DNA of 64,000 nucleotides from Oscillospiraceae bacterium (GCA_017481565.1 JAFUOZ010000039.1:1-64000), one strand, 5' to 3'. Shown: positions 8,711-16,930, numbered from the stretch's first letter. Notes: generated from the letters alone by a model not told the origin. A program made the numbers and translations.

Positions 8711-8750
8711 ATCTCCTTCGGATCGTAATATGACCCGAAGGAGTTTTTTT
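8711..8750 (+). terminator. Intrinsic terminator after the EAL gene, probably bidirectional
   Basis: CTCCTTCGG pairs with CCGAAGGAG around a 13-base loop, with T-runs on both sides. It abuts the stop codon of the convergent zinc-ribbon gene. Confidence 0.85.
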
Positions 8751-8991
8751 ATTCGGAAATATCCGTATCAATAATAAGCTTTTTGCATTTTGGACAATAG
8801 AAAGCGTCTATGGAAAATTTTCCCACGGTGTATTTAACCGCTCTAAGCCTTCCTATTCCCGCAAACCATTTGTCAGTAAATTTTTCAAAGGCATTTTTTC
8901 CGCTGTTTTCCTCCTCCCATGCAATAGGCGTTCTTCCGTCGCCTGCAATAATTCCTTTTTTCATTTCTTCATTACAGTAGGGGCAATTCAT
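8749..8991 (-). CDS. Small zinc-ribbon protein
   Basis: The 80-residue protein has two CxxC pairs, MNCPYCNEEM at the N terminus and FYCPKCKKL near the C terminus, spaced as in small PF20097-like zinc-ribbon proteins of Firmicutes. The middle contains a WEEE..DKWFAG stretch. The second ATG (8991) is preferred over the one at 8997 because AAGGAG lies 8 bases ahead of it and only 2 bases ahead of the first. It lies 16 bases downstream of the lipoprotein gene and is probably co-transcribed. Metal binding is likely; the role is unknown. Confidence 0.7.
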   Translation of the reverse strand: MNCPYCNEEMKKGIIAGDGRTPIAWEEENSGKNAFEKFTDKWFAGIGRLRAVKYTVGKFSIDAFYCPKCKKLIIDTDISE

Positions 8992-9007
8992 AGTCATCTC
9001 TCCTTAA

Positions 9008-9964
9008 TTACTGAATATCAAAATATGCATAATACATTTTATCGGTAAATCCGCCATATGCGGACTGTCCGCAGATCATTTTTCCGATACGATAGCTTCC
9101 GCTTTCCTGCTTACCGATATTTATCGTCTCAGTCACCGAGGAATAAGCGGGTATATTATGACCGTCAACAATGCATACAAGCTGATCGGTATCATCTGCA
9201 CACTGCCATTCTCCGTTATCATCAAGCCTTTCAAGACAGGTAATATCCTCATATGTAAATTTCATATCGGTTTCTTTAAACAGGCTGTATCGTACAGTTA
9301 CCGAATCAGCAGTGATATCCTCAGCAGTAAGACTTATTCCCCATGGATCATCAATCATAAGCGGATCGATTTCAAACTTAGGTATCTTTCCCGCAACAAA
9401 CAAATATTCATTTTTATCCCTGATATTATCGGTCAGATCGGTGATAATGCAGTCAAATTCAATGCTGTTTCCTGAAATATATACACCCTTTTCACCTGTT
9501 TCCCATTTCTGCTCCGATGAATTTACGGGAATAAGGGTACAGGCTATATATTCATTTTCAAAATCGGTATCGGCACTGTATTTTTCAAGCTCTGAGCCTA
9601 TTTTATCATTTCCGAGAATATCCGTTCTGCGCTTAAGGCTATGCTCATCGGTTATGATGTGAGTACCAAAGCAGCGTATATCATGTACACCGTTTTTATC
9701 AACAGGTATATCATCTGTCAAAAGACACATCATACCGTTGTTATTTATATTTCTTCTGTTGGGTCCGGTAGTTGTTTCAGTTACGGTATCGGCTTCCGAT
9801 ACTGCAGCCAACGATTCTCCCGTAACACAATAGGTAGGTTCCGATACAGCCAATGATTCCCCTGTAACACAATAATCAGGTTCAGATACGCTGACAGCTT
9901 CATTATCCGAGCATGCGGTCAGCAGCAGCATACACAGAAACGCTGTCAATACTGTTTTCTTCAT
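9008..9964 (-). CDS. Secreted lipoprotein with short N-terminal repeats
   Basis: The 318-residue protein starts MKKTVLTAFLCMLLLTACSDN, a lipoprotein signal with the Cys near residue 18. It is followed by a repeat of about 14 residues (SEPDYCVTGESLA, then SEPTYCVTGESLA), then SEADTVTETT. The remainder is beta-rich and unrecognised. The segment around YIACTLIPVNSSEQKWE resembles the lipoprotein at 4883-6175, and both begin with almost the same signal. The ATG at 9964 is chosen over an in-frame GTG at 9973, which sits against the ribosome site GGAAGG. Function unknown; extracellular. Confidence 0.75.
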   Translation of the reverse strand: MKKTVLTAFLCMLLLTACSDNEAVSVSEPDYCVTGESLAVSEPTYCVTGESLAAVSEADTVTETTTGPNRRNINNNGMMCLLTDDIPVDKNGVHDIRCFGTHIITDEHSLKRRTDILGNDKIGSELEKYSADTDFENEYIACTLIPVNSSEQKWETGEKGVYISGNSIEFDCIITDLTDNIRDKNEYLFVAGKIPKFEIDPLMIDDPWGISLTAEDITADSVTVRYSLFKETDMKFTYEDITCLERLDDNGEWQCADDTDQLVCIVDGHNIPAYSSVTETINIGKQESGSYRIGKMICGQSAYGGFTDKMYYAYFDIQ

Positions 9965-9987
9965 ACGAAACACCTTCCTTATAAATA

Positions 9988-10016
9988 ATTATAACATACA
10001 TAAAATATAATTGCAA
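9988..10016 (-). promoter_or_regulatory. Sigma-A promoter for the lipoprotein/zinc-ribbon operon
   Basis: On the minus strand TTGCAA (10011-10016), a 17-base spacer and TATAAT (9988-9993). Confidence 0.7.
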
Positions 10017-10040
10017 TACATATTTCGGTTACAAAAACAC

Positions 10041-10069
10041 TTGATTTAATTTTCAGATCATGCTATAAT
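10041..10069 (+). promoter_or_regulatory. Sigma-A promoter for the 197-residue membrane protein
   Basis: TTGATT (10041-10046), a 17-base spacer and TATAAT (10064-10069), divergent from the lipoprotein promoter. Confidence 0.7.
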
Positions 10070-10092
10070 TATCCTGAAACGGAGGGATATGC

Positions 10093-10686
10093 ATGATAAT
10101 ACAGATACACAAACAGCCGAATGCCGTGCAGGAAAATTTTTCTCCCATAGATGAGGATATGAGAAAATACATAGAAAGCGGCGTTCCATGTACGGTCACT
10201 CCGACGCTTAAAGAAGCGTTTTCATACTGCATGACCGATTTCACCTCAAAAAAGGAAAAGCTTTCAAAGCTGTTTCTTATTTTAGCTGTTCTTTCTTTTC
10301 TTCCGAATGCGGTATATCTGACAGCGGCTTTATTTTCAAGCTCTCGGTCATATTCGTTCATCTTTTCCTTTCTGTTATCTCTGATAGTTCCAATGATACT
10401 GCTGAAGCTTCATTGCGATATAAAGAAAAATACAGCCCGATTGAGAAACACGGCTGAGCTTATCGGCAGTAAAAATACCGTATGCAGAAAATATCCCATG
10501 TCGGGAATTGTAAAATATGTATATAACAACGGAGAGACCACCGAGGAATACTATTACTTTGACCTTAACGGTTTTTATATTTTATCCAAGAACAGAATTG
10601 ACAAATGGCAGCGCTGTAAAACAGCTTATGGCTTAACATTGACTATAGATAACAGGGAAATGTTTTTACTTTTTTATTGTGAATAA
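10093..10686 (+). CDS. Two-helix membrane protein of unknown function
   Basis: The 197-residue protein has a polar N-terminal region of about 55 residues, two adjacent hydrophobic helices (about 57-78 and 88-106) and a C-terminal cytoplasmic part. That part includes the pattern GIVKYVYNNGETTEEYYYFD and ends in LLFYCE. No known domain is recognised; the layout resembles small membrane sensors or maturation factors, but that is only a guess. GGAGGG lies 6 bases before the ATG. It is a single-gene unit immediately upstream of the mini-CRISPR; nothing in it looks Cas-like. Confidence 0.7.
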   Translation: MIIQIHKQPNAVQENFSPIDEDMRKYIESGVPCTVTPTLKEAFSYCMTDFTSKKEKLSKLFLILAVLSFLPNAVYLTAALFSSSRSYSFIFSFLLSLIVPMILLKLHCDIKKNTARLRNTAELIGSKNTVCRKYPMSGIVKYVYNNGETTEEYYYFDLNGFYILSKNRIDKWQRCKTAYGLTLTIDNREMFLLFYCE

Positions 10687-10712
10687 AAAGGCTGATTTTT
10701 TTCAAAAAGGTA

Positions 10713-10741
10713 TTTACAAAATCAATTTTTTGATGTATAAT
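10713..10741 (+). promoter_or_regulatory. Promoter of the mini-CRISPR transcription unit
   Basis: TTTACA (10713-10718), a 17-base spacer and TATAAT (10736-10741). It lies after the stop of the preceding gene and about 165 bases before the first repeat. The unit it starts ends at the terminator at 11171-11205. Confidence 0.75.
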
Positions 10742-10747
10742 AAAAAC

Positions 10748-10905
10748 TGTGGCAGGGTGACAGATAGCTGCTGTTTTCAGCCGATGACGTATCACCGTGC
10801 TTTGCAGGCTTTTTTAGGCTTTCGGCGGTCTTTTTTGAACGCTTTTTCGTTTTCAGCCGCAAAAGCTGTTTTCAGCCACGGTCCTGCGTGCTTTCACGGG
10901 ACAGG
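10748..10905 (+). ncRNA. CRISPR leader / structured 5' region of the mini-array transcript
   Basis: These 158 bases lie between promoter and first repeat and contain no credible gene. GTTTTCAGCC occurs three times (10773-10782, 10849-10858, 10868-10877). ACTGTGGC near 10746 can pair with GCCACGGT near 10875, closing the region. A hairpin CGTG-CTTT-CACG lies just before the first repeat. It may be an ordinary leader that directs spacer insertion, a stable RNA, or both. Base composition is T- and GC-rich, unlike its surroundings. Confidence 0.45.
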
Positions 10906-11164
10906 GTTTATTTTATTGAATCCCCGCTAGGGGACGGAAGCTCCTACTTTTTTATTCCAATACGATATAATGTTTGTCGTTTTTATTTTATCGAATCCCC
11001 GTCAGGGGACGGAAACTCAATAGGGGAGAGAACAGCATAAAAAGTATCAGTTTGTTTATTTTATTGAATCCCCGCTAGGGGACGGAAACCCAAACAATAT
11101 AAAATATCTTCAATGGTTTCACTTAATAATTAACTTTATCGAATCCCCGTCAGGGGACGGAAAC
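10906..11164 (+). CRISPR. Orphan mini-CRISPR array: four 36-bp repeats, three spacers, type III-like repeat
   Basis: Repeats lie at 10906-10941, 10981-11016, 11054-11089 and 11129-11164; spacers are 39, 37 and 39 bases and unlike each other. Each repeat has a T/A-rich 5' half, a hairpin CCCC-N4-GGGG and the 3' end GGGGACGGAAAC. The last eight bases, ACGGAAAC, are the 5' crRNA tag known from the type III-A (Csm) system of Streptococcus thermophilus, which supports type III and the + orientation. Repeat 1 ends GGAAGC, and repeat 4 is degenerate over its first bases, as expected for the leader-distal end. Repeats 1 and 3 share one version (ATTGAA, loop GCTA); repeats 2 and 4 share another (ATCGAA, loop GTCA). 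No cas gene lies in the window. Confidence 0.9.
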
Positions 11165-11170
11165 ACGCAA

Positions 11171-11205
11171 AAAAACTCCCCCGAGAAAATCGGAGGAGTT
11201 TTTTT
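11171..11205 (+). terminator. Intrinsic terminator of the mini-CRISPR transcript
   Basis: ACTCCCCCGA pairs with TCGGAGGAGT with one mismatch around a GAAAA loop, followed by seven T. It starts 6 bases after the last repeat. Confidence 0.9.
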
Positions 11206-11300
11206 ATATATAAATACATCTTTACACATATTTAACTGTTTACTTAACCTTTTCTTAACCATTGCACCTTATAATAAAGTCAATGAAAGGAGCTGATATC

Positions 11301-12215
11301 ATGAGCGAATATGCAATACAGCTTGAGGGGGTAAACAAACGCTTTAAAAAAGCTCAGGTGCTTTATGATATAGACCTTACTCTGAAAAAAGGTCATATAT
11401 GCGGACTTATAGGTCCAAACGGTGCAGGAAAATCCACAATAATGAAAATAATCTCAGGACTTATCTATCAGACAAGCGGTGAAATACGCTTTTTTGGAAG
11501 CGGAGAGCTTGACAAGCAGAGGCGGCGCATGAGCTTTATGATAGAAAATCCGTATATTGACCCTCAGATGACTGCTTACGATAATCTTGCGTATCTGAGA
11601 TATGTGAAAGGGTATCCCGATGAAAAGCGGATAGACAAGGTGCTTGATATAATTGGTCTTTCAGATACGGGAAATAAAACAGTACAGAAATTTTCTCTGG
11701 GAATGAAACAGCGTCTGGGAATAGGAATGGCACTGCTTTCCGAGCCTGAAATACTTGTGCTGGACGAGCCTGTAAACGGTCTTGACCCTGAGGGAATCGC
11801 CGATGTACGCAATATACTCAGGCGTATCAACAATGAGCTGAAGGTATCTGTTCTTATATCAAGTCATCTGCTTTCGGAGCTTTCCGAGCTTTGCACAGAT
11901 TATACCATAATAAATCACGGAAGAGTTATCGAAGAGCTTACAAAGCAGGAGCTTTCTCTGCGCTGCCGCCGACGTATAAGCATGAAAACCACAGACCCTG
12001 ACCGCACAGCCGCAATACTTGAGGACAGTCTTTCAATAAATAATTACAAGGTGCAGTACGGCGGAGAGATACATATTTTTGAACAGCTTGACAACGTTGA
12101 AAAAATATCACGTACCCTTATGGATAACCGCATTGCAATAACAAGGTTATGCGAGGAGGGACAATCATTGGAGGATTATTACCTTGAAAAAACAGGAGGT
12201 GAAAAGAATGTCTGA
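11301..12215 (+). CDS. ABC transporter ATP-binding protein (BcrA-like)
   Basis: The 304-residue protein has Walker A GPNGAGKST (near residue 37), signature FSLGMKQRLG, Walker B ILVLDEPVNGLDP and a switch His in SSHLLSE. The C-terminal extension of about 90 residues is typical of ATPases paired with ABC-2 type permeases (BcrA/CcmA group), which often export antimicrobial peptides or antibiotics. The start at 11301 has AAAGGAGC upstream; an in-frame codon at 11262 lies upstream of the -10-like TATAAT (11270-11275) and is rejected. It overlaps the next gene, the permease, by 8 bases. The substrate is unknown; self-protection against peptides is a reasonable inference. Confidence 0.9.
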   Translation: MSEYAIQLEGVNKRFKKAQVLYDIDLTLKKGHICGLIGPNGAGKSTIMKIISGLIYQTSGEIRFFGSGELDKQRRRMSFMIENPYIDPQMTAYDNLAYLRYVKGYPDEKRIDKVLDIIGLSDTGNKTVQKFSLGMKQRLGIGMALLSEPEILVLDEPVNGLDPEGIADVRNILRRINNELKVSVLISSHLLSELSELCTDYTIINHGRVIEELTKQELSLRCRRRISMKTTDPDRTAAILEDSLSINNYKVQYGGEIHIFEQLDNVEKISRTLMDNRIAITRLCEEGQSLEDYYLEKTGGEKNV

Positions 12216-12903
12216 TCTTATTCATGCGGAATGGTTTATTCTGAAAAAATCGGGCAGTGATCTGAAGTTTATAGTATATGGCTGTATTTTAAGCGTATTC
12301 TTTTCCTATATTGACGGGATATTACAATTCAACAGACATTCACTTGCAAATGCCGCAATAATGGGTATTATAATCTGTTCAATGATAGCTGCGCTCATTA
12401 CGGGCAAGCATTTCAGAACACGCACAGCTTATTATGAAATAATGGACGGATATTCTCCCCATGCAATAATACTCAGCAAGCTTATTGTTTTCGGAGCGAT
12501 TATCATCACCTTATGGTATCTGCCTGTTTCTGTAATACTGCTTGTTTCTGACGGCGGCGGAGACGCTCCTCTGTTTCTGCTGATGCTGCTTCTGACGCTG
12601 ATAAAATATTTTGTTATCGGTTTATCCTGTACACTTTTTTTAAAAGCAGATGCAGGTATAGCGCTGATGATGCCAAGGATCATGCTTGAAGCACTTGCAG
12701 TAGCTCTGGCAGATACTCAGGTCATAAGCGAAAGCACGGCGGAATGGTTTGCGCTTTGTCAGTTCGGAATGATGTCTGAAACTGTTCCTTCGCCGATAAT
12801 ACCCAAGATAATCATCGGCTTTATTGTTGAATGTACGGTAATGTATATCCTTGCTTATATGTCCTATAAAAAGAAATGGAATATAAATATCCATTTATTC
12901 TGA
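12208..12903 (+). CDS. ABC-2 type permease partner
   Basis: The 231-residue protein has about six hydrophobic segments and no ATP-binding motif. The start at 12208 has AGGAGGTG seven bases upstream, located inside the end of the ATPase gene, so the two are translated together. Charge and helix pattern fit permease subunits of BcrAB-like exporters. A terminator follows directly, so the operon is just these two genes. No regulator gene is adjacent. Confidence 0.8.
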   Translation: MSDLIHAEWFILKKSGSDLKFIVYGCILSVFFSYIDGILQFNRHSLANAAIMGIIICSMIAALITGKHFRTRTAYYEIMDGYSPHAIILSKLIVFGAIIITLWYLPVSVILLVSDGGGDAPLFLLMLLLTLIKYFVIGLSCTLFLKADAGIALMMPRIMLEALAVALADTQVISESTAEWFALCQFGMMSETVPSPIIPKIIIGFIVECTVMYILAYMSYKKKWNINIHLF

Positions 12904-12909
12904 TATGAA

Positions 12910-12947
12910 GCAGCTCCGATTATTTTTTTCGGAGCTGCTATTTTTTT
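12910..12947 (+). terminator. Intrinsic terminator after the ABC permease
   Basis: GCAGCTCCGA (12910-12919) pairs perfectly with TCGGAGCTGC (12929-12938), followed by a T-run. Confidence 0.9.
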
Positions 12948-13009
12948 GAATAAAAGCCGCTTTGATGAGAAATAATAATAAAAAATATTTCCGAAAGGAC
13001 AGTTAAAAT

Positions 13010-14185
13010 ATGATAACAGACGGCTTTATCTATATAGCTTTACTTATTTTTACGGCGGCGGTGCTTGTAAATCTGCCTGTGATATTCAACGGAAAAACAG
13101 GGCAGAAAATATTCAGGTTCGTTCCTCCTGTGGTGCTTATCTATCTGGGACTTATGCTTTTATGCACCTTTGATGTGTGGGACTTAGAGGCTACGGCAGG
13201 CGCTTACAGTGCACTGAAAAATCCTCTGCTTTATGCAATGCTTTTTATTATGCTTTTAAGATGCGATCTGAGGACTATACTCCGTTTAGGACCGAAAATG
13301 CTCATCGGATTTTTCTCGGCGGCTGTTTCCATTGCATTGGGATTTATCATATCCTATGCACTTCTTCACAACGCCCTTGGTGTGAATGCATGGCAGGCTT
13401 TAGGAGCATTATGCGGCAGCTGGATGGGCGGCGGCGGAAATATGCTGGCTGTTCAGGCGGCACTTGAAATAAGCGAGGCAGATATGGCTTATGCTCTTGT
13501 GGTGGACTCAGTATGCGCTACTGTATATGTAATGTTCTTATTATGGGCAATAGGCTTTTCCGATAAATTCAACAGCTGGACAAAGGCTGATACACGCATT
13601 ATCGACAAGGTGGGACACGATCTGGAGGAAGAAGCAAAAAGCAATACAAAGCCTGTTACATGGCAGAATATAGCTATCCTCATCGGTTCGGGACTTATCG
13701 TTTCCGCTGTATCTCAGGAGATCGGAAAGGCTCTTAACGGTGCAATGCCCTTTTTCGACAGGACTACATGGACAGTGCTGACGGTTACTCTTCTGGGAGT
13801 TCTGCTTGCAATGACTCCCTTCGGAAAAATCAAGGGTACAGAGGAGATATCGAATGTTCTTCTTTATATCGTCATAGCTCTTATTGCCTCCCGTGCAGAT
13901 CTTGGCGGAATAGGAAATGCTCCCGTTTGGCTTCTCTGCGGATTTATCATACTGATAATTCATGTGCTTATCATGATAATCCTTGCAAAGCTTCTGAAAA
14001 TAGATATTTTCACCTGTGCGGTAGCCTCACTTGCAAATGTGGGAGGTACGGCAACTGCTCCCGTGCTTGCAGGAACATATTCCGGTTCACTTGTTCCCGT
14101 GGGAATTATAATGGCTCTGTTGGGATATGTTATCGGTACAGGCGGCGGTCTTATCGTGGCTCGTACAATGAGTCTTTTCGGGTAA
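13010..14185 (+). CDS. DUF819 family integral membrane protein
   Basis: The 391-residue protein has about ten membrane helices and the Gly-rich stretch CGSWMGGGGNMLAVQAAL (near residues 135-152) typical of DUF819 (YjcL-like) proteins. A second conserved region near the C terminus, ANVGGTATAPVLAGTY, is also characteristic. The two halves may form an inverted repeat as in secondary transporters. The substrate is not known for the family. AAAGGA lies about 9 bases before the ATG. It stands alone between a terminator and the cellulase promoter. Confidence 0.88.
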   Translation: MITDGFIYIALLIFTAAVLVNLPVIFNGKTGQKIFRFVPPVVLIYLGLMLLCTFDVWDLEATAGAYSALKNPLLYAMLFIMLLRCDLRTILRLGPKMLIGFFSAAVSIALGFIISYALLHNALGVNAWQALGALCGSWMGGGGNMLAVQAALEISEADMAYALVVDSVCATVYVMFLLWAIGFSDKFNSWTKADTRIIDKVGHDLEEEAKSNTKPVTWQNIAILIGSGLIVSAVSQEIGKALNGAMPFFDRTTWTVLTVTLLGVLLAMTPFGKIKGTEEISNVLLYIVIALIASRADLGGIGNAPVWLLCGFIILIIHVLIMIILAKLLKIDIFTCAVASLANVGGTATAPVLAGTYSGSLVPVGIIMALLGYVIGTGGGLIVARTMSLFG

Positions 14186-14348
14186 AATTTATAAAATCCA
14201 AGCAATTCATTCACAGAAAAGCATAATACTGTCTATATCCGCAAAGCTTGTATCACCGCGGCTGTCATCGTTTTCAGAAATATATGGCCATAATCAACAA
14301 TAAGATAAAAAAGAATTATATTAAATTAACGAAAATGATTTGGAGTTA

Positions 14349-14377
14349 TTGAAGTTGATGTATATATATGATATAAT
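14349..14377 (+). promoter_or_regulatory. Sigma-A promoter of the cellulase gene
   Basis: TTGAAG (14349-14354), a 17-base spacer and TATAAT (14372-14377). The -10 box lies inside the inverted repeat at 14355-14394. Confidence 0.7.
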
Positions 14378-14394
14378 CGTTATATATACATCAA
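14355..14394. promoter_or_regulatory. Perfect 14-bp inverted repeat around the cellulase -10 box (candidate operator)
   Basis: TTGATGTATATATA (14355-14368) and TATATATACATCAA (14381-14394) are exact reverse complements with 12 bases between them. That gap holds the -10 TATAAT. A protein bound here would cover the core promoter and start site, so it is most likely a repressor operator; a hairpin in the first RNA bases is not possible for the left arm, which lies upstream of the start. Confidence 0.6.
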
Positions 14395-14423
14395 ACGGCT
14401 ATATGTCGAAAGGATTGATAGGG

Positions 14424-16787
14424 ATGAATTGTAAATTTAGGAAAACGATTGCATTTGCAGCGGCAGCAGCTATTTTTTCTTCACTTTCAGCAGGCTCATT
14501 TACGAATGGACAGCTTATGTCTGTAAAGGCTTCCGCCGCTTCGGTTCTTACCACAGCGGAAATAACCAAAAATATGGGAGTTGGCTGGAATCTCGGAAAC
14601 TCACTTGACGCTAATAATCCGGGATTTTCAAGCTCGGATATCAAAGCATATGAAACTCAGTGGAGCAATCCTGTTGTAACCGAAAGCCTTATCAAAAAAG
14701 TAAAGGAAAAGGGTTTTAACACTATCAGAATCCCGATAACATGGTATCAGCATATTTCAAACGACGGCAGCTACACTATTGACTCAGCATGGATGAACCG
14801 TGTAAAAGAGGTAGTTGATTATGCATACAATAACGATATGTATGTTATTATCAACGTGCATCACGAAACATGGATAAACCGTTCCGATTTTCACTCTGCG
14901 GGGGACGCTATGGAAAAGCAGCTCCGTGCAGTATGGAAGCAGATAGCTGCCGCTTTTGCGGATTATGATCAGAAGCTTATCTTCGAGGGTATGAACGAGC
15001 CCCGTGAGGTAGGCGGAAACATAAGCGAATGGGTGGGCGATCAGAGCTGCTATGAAGTAGTAAATCAGCTTAACGACGCTTTTGTTGAAACAGTCCGTTC
15101 TGTCGAGTCTCCCTATCGTCAGACACGTATGCTTATGGTGCCTGACTATGCCGCAAGCCGTGAAAATTATATCTATTCATATCTGACTATACCAAAGGCT
15201 TCGGGAAGCCTTGACGCTGATAATGACGGCGATGACGATTATATTGCAGTTTCTCTCCATGCATACAGCCCCTATGAATTTGCAATGGGCGGCGGAGATC
15301 ATTCGAATTTTTCATCTTCCTATGAAGCGGAATTAGAGGGAATGTTCAGTGCAATGCAGTCCACATTCCTGCAGGAAGGCGTTCCGATAGTTCTCGGTGA
15401 ATTCAGTGCTTCCAACTACGGATACGACGATGCAAGGATCGCATGGGCTGAGGCTTATATGAGAAATGCTACCGAGTACGGTATCCCCTGTGTTCTCTGG
15501 GACAATAACGTTGAAGCAAACGGCGGCGGCGAGGCTCACGGATATATAAACCGTTCAAGCCTTACATGGTACAGCTCAGGCGAAAAGGTTGTAAATCAGC
15601 TTTTATACACTAGAAAGAATACCGAATGGGCAACAAAGTCATATATATCATATCCTGTTTATTCTCATGCTGATTTTAATTCGGGCACATCTGTTACTGT
15701 AGCCGATGACGGAAATATTTCCGTAAGCTGCATAAGCGGCTGGGGCGAAGGCAAGGAAATAGCGGTAAAATACAACGGCGGCGATGTTCTTCCCGTATTT
15801 GCTCTTATGAACAGCAGCTGGGGCGGCTGGACAACGCTCACTCCCTTTGACTTCGACAAGGATATGGGAATTGCTTATTTCTCTTACGATCAGATCGTTA
15901 AGACATGGAATACATCAAACGGCAGTCTCTGCTATATCAAGCTGACAAATAAAAGTGATATCGGCTTCGGCGGTGCGGCTCTTCTTGATTTTACAGGCGG
16001 TGAAGCTGATACGACCTTCCGCATAAAGATCAATCCCTCCGATGTGACCGTTACAGAGGGAAAATCCGCTAAGTTTACAGTTTCCGCTGCAGGTGAAAAT
16101 CTTACATATCAGTGGCAGAGAAGTACTGACAACGGCTCTTCATGGGCAAATATCTCGGGTGCGGCTTCATCATCCTACAGCATGACTGCTTCTTTGGATA
16201 TGGACGGTTATCTTTATCGCTGCAAGGTTTCCGACGGAAACGAAACTCTTACTTCAAATTCCGCAAAGCTTTCTGTACGCTCAGCAGCTGCGGCAGGCGT
16301 TCACAATGATTATTCATCGGGTGCTTATGTTTCTATCGAAAGCGACGGCGTTATCAAGCTTTACAATAATACAGGCTTTGGCGCAGGTAAGGAATTTGCA
16401 GTTAAGTTCAACGGCAGCACACTTCCTGTTATCGAGCTTATGGATATGGAATGGGGCGGCTGGGTACAGTTTACCGTGACCGATGTTGATTATGAAAATA
16501 AAATAGCTTACATAAGCTATGACGAGCTTATGGAGCATTGGGCATTATCAGCATCATCCAATGAGCTTGTTCATGTAAAGATCGGAAATATCAATAATAT
16601 CGGCTTTGAAGGGGTTGTAATGCTGGATATCCCCTCAATTACTTCTTCAGATGATCCCGACGATGAACCTACTATTGAAGAAATGATAAATATTATCAAT
16701 TCTCTTACAGACGATAACGGAATATTCTATCTTACAGAGCTTCAGCTTGAATATATCGAACGTATAATTGAAAATGACTATGCATAA
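14424..16787 (+). CDS. Secreted GH5 cellulase with non-catalytic C-terminal modules
   Basis: The 787-residue protein has a signal peptide (cut near VKASAAS, about residue 38) and a GH5 domain of about residues 45-395. The general acid Glu is in IFEGMNEPRE and the nucleophile Glu in IVLGEFSASNYG; GWNLGNSLDA, NTIRIPITW and NVHHETW fit GH5 subfamily 4 endoglucanases. After it come two related beta-rich modules of about 110 residues (near 415-530 and 635-735), each with GxGKE(I/F)AVKxNG and a WGGW motif. An immunoglobulin-like module (about 540-625) lies between them. The last 45 residues match the C terminus of the secreted protein at 21845-24859. There is no dockerin. It would cut beta-glucans outside the cell; the extra modules probably bind polysaccharide or the surface. 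Start at 14424 from AAAGGA 9 bases upstream. Confidence 0.92.
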   Translation: MNCKFRKTIAFAAAAAIFSSLSAGSFTNGQLMSVKASAASVLTTAEITKNMGVGWNLGNSLDANNPGFSSSDIKAYETQWSNPVVTESLIKKVKEKGFNTIRIPITWYQHISNDGSYTIDSAWMNRVKEVVDYAYNNDMYVIINVHHETWINRSDFHSAGDAMEKQLRAVWKQIAAAFADYDQKLIFEGMNEPREVGGNISEWVGDQSCYEVVNQLNDAFVETVRSVESPYRQTRMLMVPDYAASRENYIYSYLTIPKASGSLDADNDGDDDYIAVSLHAYSPYEFAMGGGDHSNFSSSYEAELEGMFSAMQSTFLQEGVPIVLGEFSASNYGYDDARIAWAEAYMRNATEYGIPCVLWDNNVEANGGGEAHGYINRSSLTWYSSGEKVVNQLLYTRKNTEWATKSYISYPVYSHADFNSGTSVTVADDGNISVSCISGWGEGKEIAVKYNGGDVLPVFALMNSSWGGWTTLTPFDFDKDMGIAYFSYDQIVKTWNTSNGSLCYIKLTNKSDIGFGGAALLDFTGGEADTTFRIKINPSDVTVTEGKSAKFTVSAAGENLTYQWQRSTDNGSSWANISGAASSSYSMTASLDMDGYLYRCKVSDGNETLTSNSAKLSVRSAAAAGVHNDYSSGAYVSIESDGVIKLYNNTGFGAGKEFAVKFNGSTLPVIELMDMEWGGWVQFTVTDVDYENKIAYISYDELMEHWALSASSNELVHVKIGNINNIGFEGVVMLDIPSITSSDDPDDEPTIEEMINIINSLTDDNGIFYLTELQLEYIERIIENDYA

Positions 16788-16796
16788 AAAATAAAG

Positions 16797-16840
16797 CTTC
16801 CCTTATCGGTATATGATTATTCCGATAAGGGAAGTTTTTT
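16797..16840 (+). terminator. Intrinsic terminator after the cellulase gene
   Basis: CTTCCCTTATCGG pairs perfectly with CCGATAAGGGAAG (13 bp), followed by six T. Confidence 0.95.
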
Positions 16841-16884
16841 ATGGCATCTTACTGTATGCTTTTGTACCTGTTGCAGTAAAACAC

Positions 16885-16912
16885 TTGAAAAAAACATTAT
16901 GATGATTATAAT
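16885..16912 (+). promoter_or_regulatory. Promoter of the LytTR operon
   Basis: TTGAAA (16885-16890), a 16-base spacer and TATAAT (16907-16912), 18 bases before the start. TTGTACCTGTTGCAG just upstream may be part of a LytTR self-binding site. Confidence 0.6.
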
Positions 16913-16930
16913 ATAAACAGAGGTGAGAAA

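Noticed and set aside
10679..10930. An 83-codon open frame running through the CRISPR promoter, leader and first repeat
   Set aside because: It starts at a GTG inside the previous gene's end, has no ribosome site and overlaps the promoter and array, so it is a chance frame.
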